DNA of 6,855 nt from assembly GCA_035507915.1 (NCBI GenBank), contig DATJNS010000245.1, forward strand, positions 1-6,855. Reading direction: 5' to 3'. The stretch comes from JACQAI01 sp035507915 (GTDB lineage: Bacteria; Pseudomonadota; Alphaproteobacteria; Elsterales; Elsteraceae). The notes under the pieces were generated by a model. The model was not told the DNA's origin. It saw only the letters and a list, made by a program, of their open reading frames with translations, and searched no databases. Position 1 is the stretch's first letter. The number at the start of each line of letters is the position of its first letter. Positions 4,618 through 6,855 of the stretch are shown here, piece by piece. The translations under genes were made by a program, and so were the position numbers.

Positions 4618-5400
4618 TCACCGCCCCTTGAACACCGGCTTGCGTTTCTCGACGAAGGCGCGCGCGGCCTCGCGGTGGTCCTCGGTGGTGCCGGTGCGCG
4701 CCTGGTGCTCGGCCTCCATATCGAGCACGGCGGCGAACGGCTCGGTCTCGGCGGCCAGCAGGTTGCGCTTCATGTAGCGGTAGGCGACCTGCGGGCCGTC
4801 GGCGATGCGGCGCGCGAGCTTGCGCGTCTCCTCGCGCAGCGCCGCGTCGTCGACCAGCCAGTTCACCAGGCCGAGCGCGTGCGCGGCCTCGGCGCCGACG
4901 CGCTCGCCCAGCAGATAGAGTTCGCGCGCCTTGGCGGTGCCGACCAGCCGCGTCAAGGTCCACGAGCCGCCCCAGTCGCCCGAGTAGCCGACATTGGCGA
5001 AGCCGGTGGCGAAGTTCGCCGCACGGCCGGCGATGCGCAGGTCGCACGCCAGCGCGAGACCGAGCCCGGCGCCGGCGACCGGGCCGTTCACCATCGCGAT
5101 CACGACCTTGGCGTTGGTGCGCAACAAGAGCGGCACCTGGTGCGAGACGCGGAAGCCCTCGATGCGGTCCTCCATGCTGCGCTCGCCGCCCGCCGCCATC
5201 TCCTTGACGTCGCCGCCCGAGCAGAAGCCGCGGCCGGCGCCGGTGATCACGATCGCGCCGACCGCGTCGTCGGCGCTGAGCCGGGTCAGCGCCTCGATCA
5301 GGCCCTGGCGCATCGCGATCGACAGCGCGTTGAGACGGTCGGGCCGGTTCAAGGTCAGCCAGGCGACGCCGTCCTCGATGCTCTCCAGCACGTCGCTCAT
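4618..5400 (-). CDS. Enoyl-CoA hydratase/isomerase (crotonase) family protein
   Basis: A 260-residue protein, the normal crotonase length. The start at 5398-5400 has GAGGAG (complement of 5409-5414) eight bases upstream and begins M-S-D-V-L-E-S-I-E-D-G-V-A-W-L-T-L-N-R-P, a standard crotonase N-terminus. Oxyanion-hole motifs are G55-R-G-F-C-S-G-G-D-V-K-E-M and N105-G-P-V-A-G-A-G-L-G-L-A-L-A-C-D120. Aligned by eye to classical enoyl-CoA hydratase, the first catalytic Glu (rat Glu144) is F134, the second (Glu164) is kept as E160, and D142 in S-G-D-W-G-G-S falls where PaaG-type isomerases carry their catalytic Asp. This suggests an isomerase or a variant hydratase rather than the standard beta-oxidation enzyme. 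The ATG overlaps the stop of the upstream epimerase gene (ATGA), so the two are translationally coupled. It acts on acyl-CoA in the cytoplasm; the exact substrate is unknown. Confidence 0.9.
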   Translation of the reverse strand: MSDVLESIEDGVAWLTLNRPDRLNALSIAMRQGLIEALTRLSADDAVGAIVITGAGRGFCSGGDVKEMAAGGERSMEDRIEGFRVSHQVPLLLRTNAKVVIAMVNGPVAGAGLGLALACDLRIAGRAANFATGFANVGYSGDWGGSWTLTRLVGTAKARELYLLGERVGAEAAHALGLVNWLVDDAALREETRKLARRIADGPQVAYRYMKRNLLAAETEPFAAVLDMEAEHQARTGTTEDHREAARAFVEKRKPVFKGR

Positions 5401-6380
5401 GTGCGGGTCTCCTCGGTCCATTTGATCAGGCGCCGGATGCCCTCCTCGATCGAGACCTCGGGCTTCCAGCCGAGCAGGCGCTCGGCCTTGGCGGGCGAGT
5501 AGCCGAGCTTGGGCTTCATCGCGGTGCGCGGCTTGGAGGGATCGGTGCGGTACTCGGGCTCGACGTTGCGGTTGGTCAGCCGGCCCAGGATCTTGACGAC
5601 CTCGTTGAGCGAGGTGTCGACGCCGGTCGCGATGATGAAGCTCTCCTCGGTCACCGCGCTGCCCATCGCCATCAGGTTGGCGCGCGCGACGTCGCCGGCA
5701 TAGACGTAGTCGTAGGCCTGGGTGCCGTCGCCCGGCAGCACCGGCCGCATGCCGGCCTTGATCGCCTCGTAGGCCTCGACGATGTAGATCGCGTTGATGC
5801 CGCGCAGATGCTGGCGCTCGCCATAGACCGTCGAGTAGCGCAGGCCGACGAAGTCGATGCCGTAGCGCTGCTTGTAGAGCCGGCCGAGGCACTCGCCGAT
5901 GATCTTGGTGGCGCCGTAGAGCGTCGTCGCGGGCTGCGACTTCTGCCAGCGGAACGGCGTGTCCTCGTCGACGTCGGGCACGTCGGGCTCGCCGAAGGTC
6001 GCGACCGACGACGAGAACACCACCTTCTTGACGCCGCGATAGCGGCACGCCTCGAGCACGTTCATCATGCCGCGCACGTTGACGTCCATGCCGAGCATCG
6101 GGTTCTGGCTCAGCGGCAGGGTCAGGAACGCGGCGAGCGCGAACACGCCGTCGACGCCGTCGAGCGCGTCGTACAGCTCGTTGGGGCGCAGGATGTCGCC
6201 GCGCACCACGCTGACGCGCTTGTCGCGGCCCATGGCGGCCGCCAGCTCCGGCGAGCCCAGCGAGTAGTTGTCGAACAGCACGACCGACGTCGCGCCGCCG
6301 GCCAGCAGCCGCTCGGTCACGTGCGAGCCGATCAGGCTCGCCCCGCCGGTCAGCAGGAAGCGCTTGCCCTTTATTTCCAT
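5397..6380 (-). CDS. NAD-dependent epimerase/dehydratase (extended short-chain dehydrogenase, UDP-glucose 4-epimerase-like)
   Basis: A 327-residue protein with GGAGGG (complement of 6387-6392) six bases before the ATG at 6378-6380. The Rossmann start is L10-T-G-G-A-S-L-I-G-S-H20; the usual middle glycine of T-G-x-x-G-x-x-G is S15, a mild departure. D37-N binds the adenosine ribose of NAD. The catalytic set is S123-S-S with Y155-G-A-T-K159, the YxxxK motif. Further family marks are R181-Y-S-T-V-Y-G, P216-G-D-G-T-Q-A-Y-D-Y-V-Y-A-G-D-V-A-R-A-N, and the C-terminal L303-G-W-K-P. These match nucleotide-sugar epimerases and dehydratases (UDP-glucose, UDP-glucuronate or dTDP-sugar). No glycosyltransferase or sugar gene is nearby; instead it is coupled by an ATGA overlap to an enoyl-CoA hydratase. 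The substrate is therefore open. The gene is divergent from a CoA-transferase. Confidence 0.9.
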   Translation of the reverse strand: MEIKGKRFLLTGGASLIGSHVTERLLAGGATSVVLFDNYSLGSPELAAAMGRDKRVSVVRGDILRPNELYDALDGVDGVFALAAFLTLPLSQNPMLGMDVNVRGMMNVLEACRYRGVKKVVFSSSVATFGEPDVPDVDEDTPFRWQKSQPATTLYGATKIIGECLGRLYKQRYGIDFVGLRYSTVYGERQHLRGINAIYIVEAYEAIKAGMRPVLPGDGTQAYDYVYAGDVARANLMAMGSAVTEESFIIATGVDTSLNEVVKILGRLTNRNVEPEYRTDPSKPRTAMKPKLGYSPAKAERLLGWKPEVSIEEGIRRLIKWTEETRT

Positions 6381-6565
6381 GGCGTTCCCTCCGTGATCTC
6401 TGCTCCTATTGTTCTCGATCCGGTGGAGCCGTGGCCACCAAAACCGTCATGCCCGCGAAAGCGGGCATCCAGGGTCATACGCTCGGCAGCGCGCGCGTGA
6501 CCCTGGACCCCCGCGGGCGCGGGGATGACGGAGCAGAGCATAAGGGGGCGGAGGGAACGGCCACC
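6381..6565. promoter_or_regulatory. Divergent spacer with mirrored leaders of the epimerase and CoA-transferase genes
   Basis: The 185-bp gap must hold the promoters of both divergent genes, although I see no clear -35/-10 pair. Two inverted matches frame it: CGTTCCCTCCG (6383-6393) with CGGAGGGAACG (6549-6559), 11 bp, and CTCTGCTCC (6398-6406) with GGAGCAGAG (6530-6538), 9 bp. Read toward each gene, both leaders thus have the order GGAGCAGAG, a short spacer (4 or 10 bases), then CGGAGGGAACG with the Shine-Dalgarno inside. The centre is filled by a dispersed palindromic repeat. Confidence 0.5.
6446..6529. repeat. Dispersed nested palindromic repeat, copy 2 (same family as 1474-1551)
   Basis: Left arm 6446-6472 and right arm 6503-6529, extended inward by GGTCA/TGACC (6473-6477, 6498-6502). 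Each arm folds on itself: 6449-6456 with 6461-6468 around a GAAA tetraloop, and 6509-6514 with 6519-6524 around GGGC. As in the copy at 1474, the left arm has TGCCCGC and the right arm has the C-rich form CCCCGC, so the two copies have the same orientation and the same left-right difference. It lies between divergent genes, so it is not a terminator here. Confidence 0.85.
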
Positions 6566-6855
6566 ATGAAAGTGCTGGAAGGGATGCTGGTCGCCGATTT
6601 CAGCCGCGTGCTGGCCGGGCCGTTCTGCGGCCAGCTGCTCGCCGACATGGGCGCCACGGTGATCCGCGTCGAGAGCCCGGAGGGCGACGAGAACCGCGCC
6701 TGGCCGCCGCAGACGCGCGACGGCATCGGCATCAACTACGCCAGCGTCAATCGCGGCAAGCACAGCCTGGTGCTCGACCTCAAGCAGGAGGCGGCGCGCC
6801 CGGTGGTGCGGCGGCTCGCCGAGCGCGCCGACGTGCTGCTGCACAGCTTCCTGCC
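6566..6855 (+). CDS. CaiB/BaiF family (class III) CoA-transferase, N-terminal part (3' end outside window)
   Basis: An open frame of 96 codons runs from ATG 6566 off the window end, with GGAGGG (6550-6555) ten bases upstream. The start, M-K-V-L-E-G-M-L-V-A-D-F-S-R-V-L-A-G-P-F-C-G-Q-L (split here: first M to D11, then F12 on), is followed by A-D-M-G-A-T-V-I-R-V-E-S-P-x-G-D-E-N-R-A-W. Then come N-R-G-K-H-S-L-V-L-D-L-K and A-D-V-L-L-H-S-F-L. These are the standard N-terminal blocks of family III CoA-transferases (formyl-CoA transferase, CaiB, Amacr). Such enzymes move CoA between carboxylic acids through an aspartyl intermediate; that Asp (about residue 170) lies beyond the window. The substrate cannot be told from this part. 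It would activate an acid for the kind of acyl-CoA steps carried out by the neighbouring enoyl-CoA hydratase. Confidence 0.9.
   Translation, partial: MKVLEGMLVADFSRVLAGPFCGQLLADMGATVIRVESPEGDENRAWPPQTRDGIGINYASVNRGKHSLVLDLKQEAARPVVRRLAERADVLLHSFL

Noticed and set aside
4675..5502. A 275-codon plus-strand open frame opposite the enoyl-CoA hydratase
   Set aside because: An antisense shadow in GC-rich coding DNA with no recognisable domain or ribosome-binding site.
4618..6048. A 476-codon minus-strand reading frame that seems to fuse an Arg-rich protein to the enoyl-CoA hydratase
   Set aside because: Only the part from the ATG at 5400 has crotonase features and a ribosome-binding site. The upstream part is the epimerase gene read in the wrong frame.

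Overview
The window looks like part of the chromosome of a high-GC alphaproteobacterium. The genes use almost only G- or C-ending codons and have strong GGAGG-type ribosome-binding sites. There is a phasin, a marker of polyhydroxyalkanoate storage. Short dispersed palindromes of two kinds common in alphaproteobacterial genomes lie between genes. A Rhodospirillales, Reyranella or Bradyrhizobium-like host would fit, but this is an inference from style, not from a marker gene.

Layout, left to right. The 3' end of an amidohydrolase-2 family gene (1-268, +) is followed by a small DUF1330-like gene (381-725, +) whose 3' part has atypical codon use. A gap of 327 bases then leads to a phasin (1053-1439, +). 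After a nested-palindrome repeat (1474-1551) come two related luciferase-like monooxygenase (LLM) genes (1654-2607 and 2745-3596, both +), separated by a second kind of palindromic repeat (2616-2700). Next is a stand-alone cyclic-nucleotide-binding domain protein (3797-4174, +). It converges, across a 10-bp stem-loop, on a small secreted low-complexity protein (4232-4462, -). An AT-rich patch upstream of the latter holds a consensus-like -35 box and a perfect 8-8-8 dyad. Then comes a translationally coupled minus-strand pair, transcribed epimerase (5397-6380) then enoyl-CoA hydratase/isomerase (4618-5400), with an ATGA overlap. Divergent from it, across a 185-bp spacer with another copy of the first repeat, starts a class III CoA-transferase (6566 onward, +, cut by the window end).

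The shared theme is breakdown of acyl-CoA and xenobiotic-like compounds: amidohydrolase, two flavin-dependent LLM oxidoreductases, enoyl-CoA hydratase/isomerase and CoA-transferase, with carbon storage represented by the phasin. The genes do not form one operon: there are several strand switches and most gaps carry a repeat or a hairpin.

I found no clear previously undescribed system. The best points for follow-up are the mirrored leaders of the divergent epimerase and CoA-transferase genes, the 24-bp dyad against the -35 box of the small secreted protein gene, stem-loops placed two bases before two Shine-Dalgarno sequences, the unusual active-site pattern of the enoyl-CoA hydratase, and its coupling to a sugar-epimerase-like protein.
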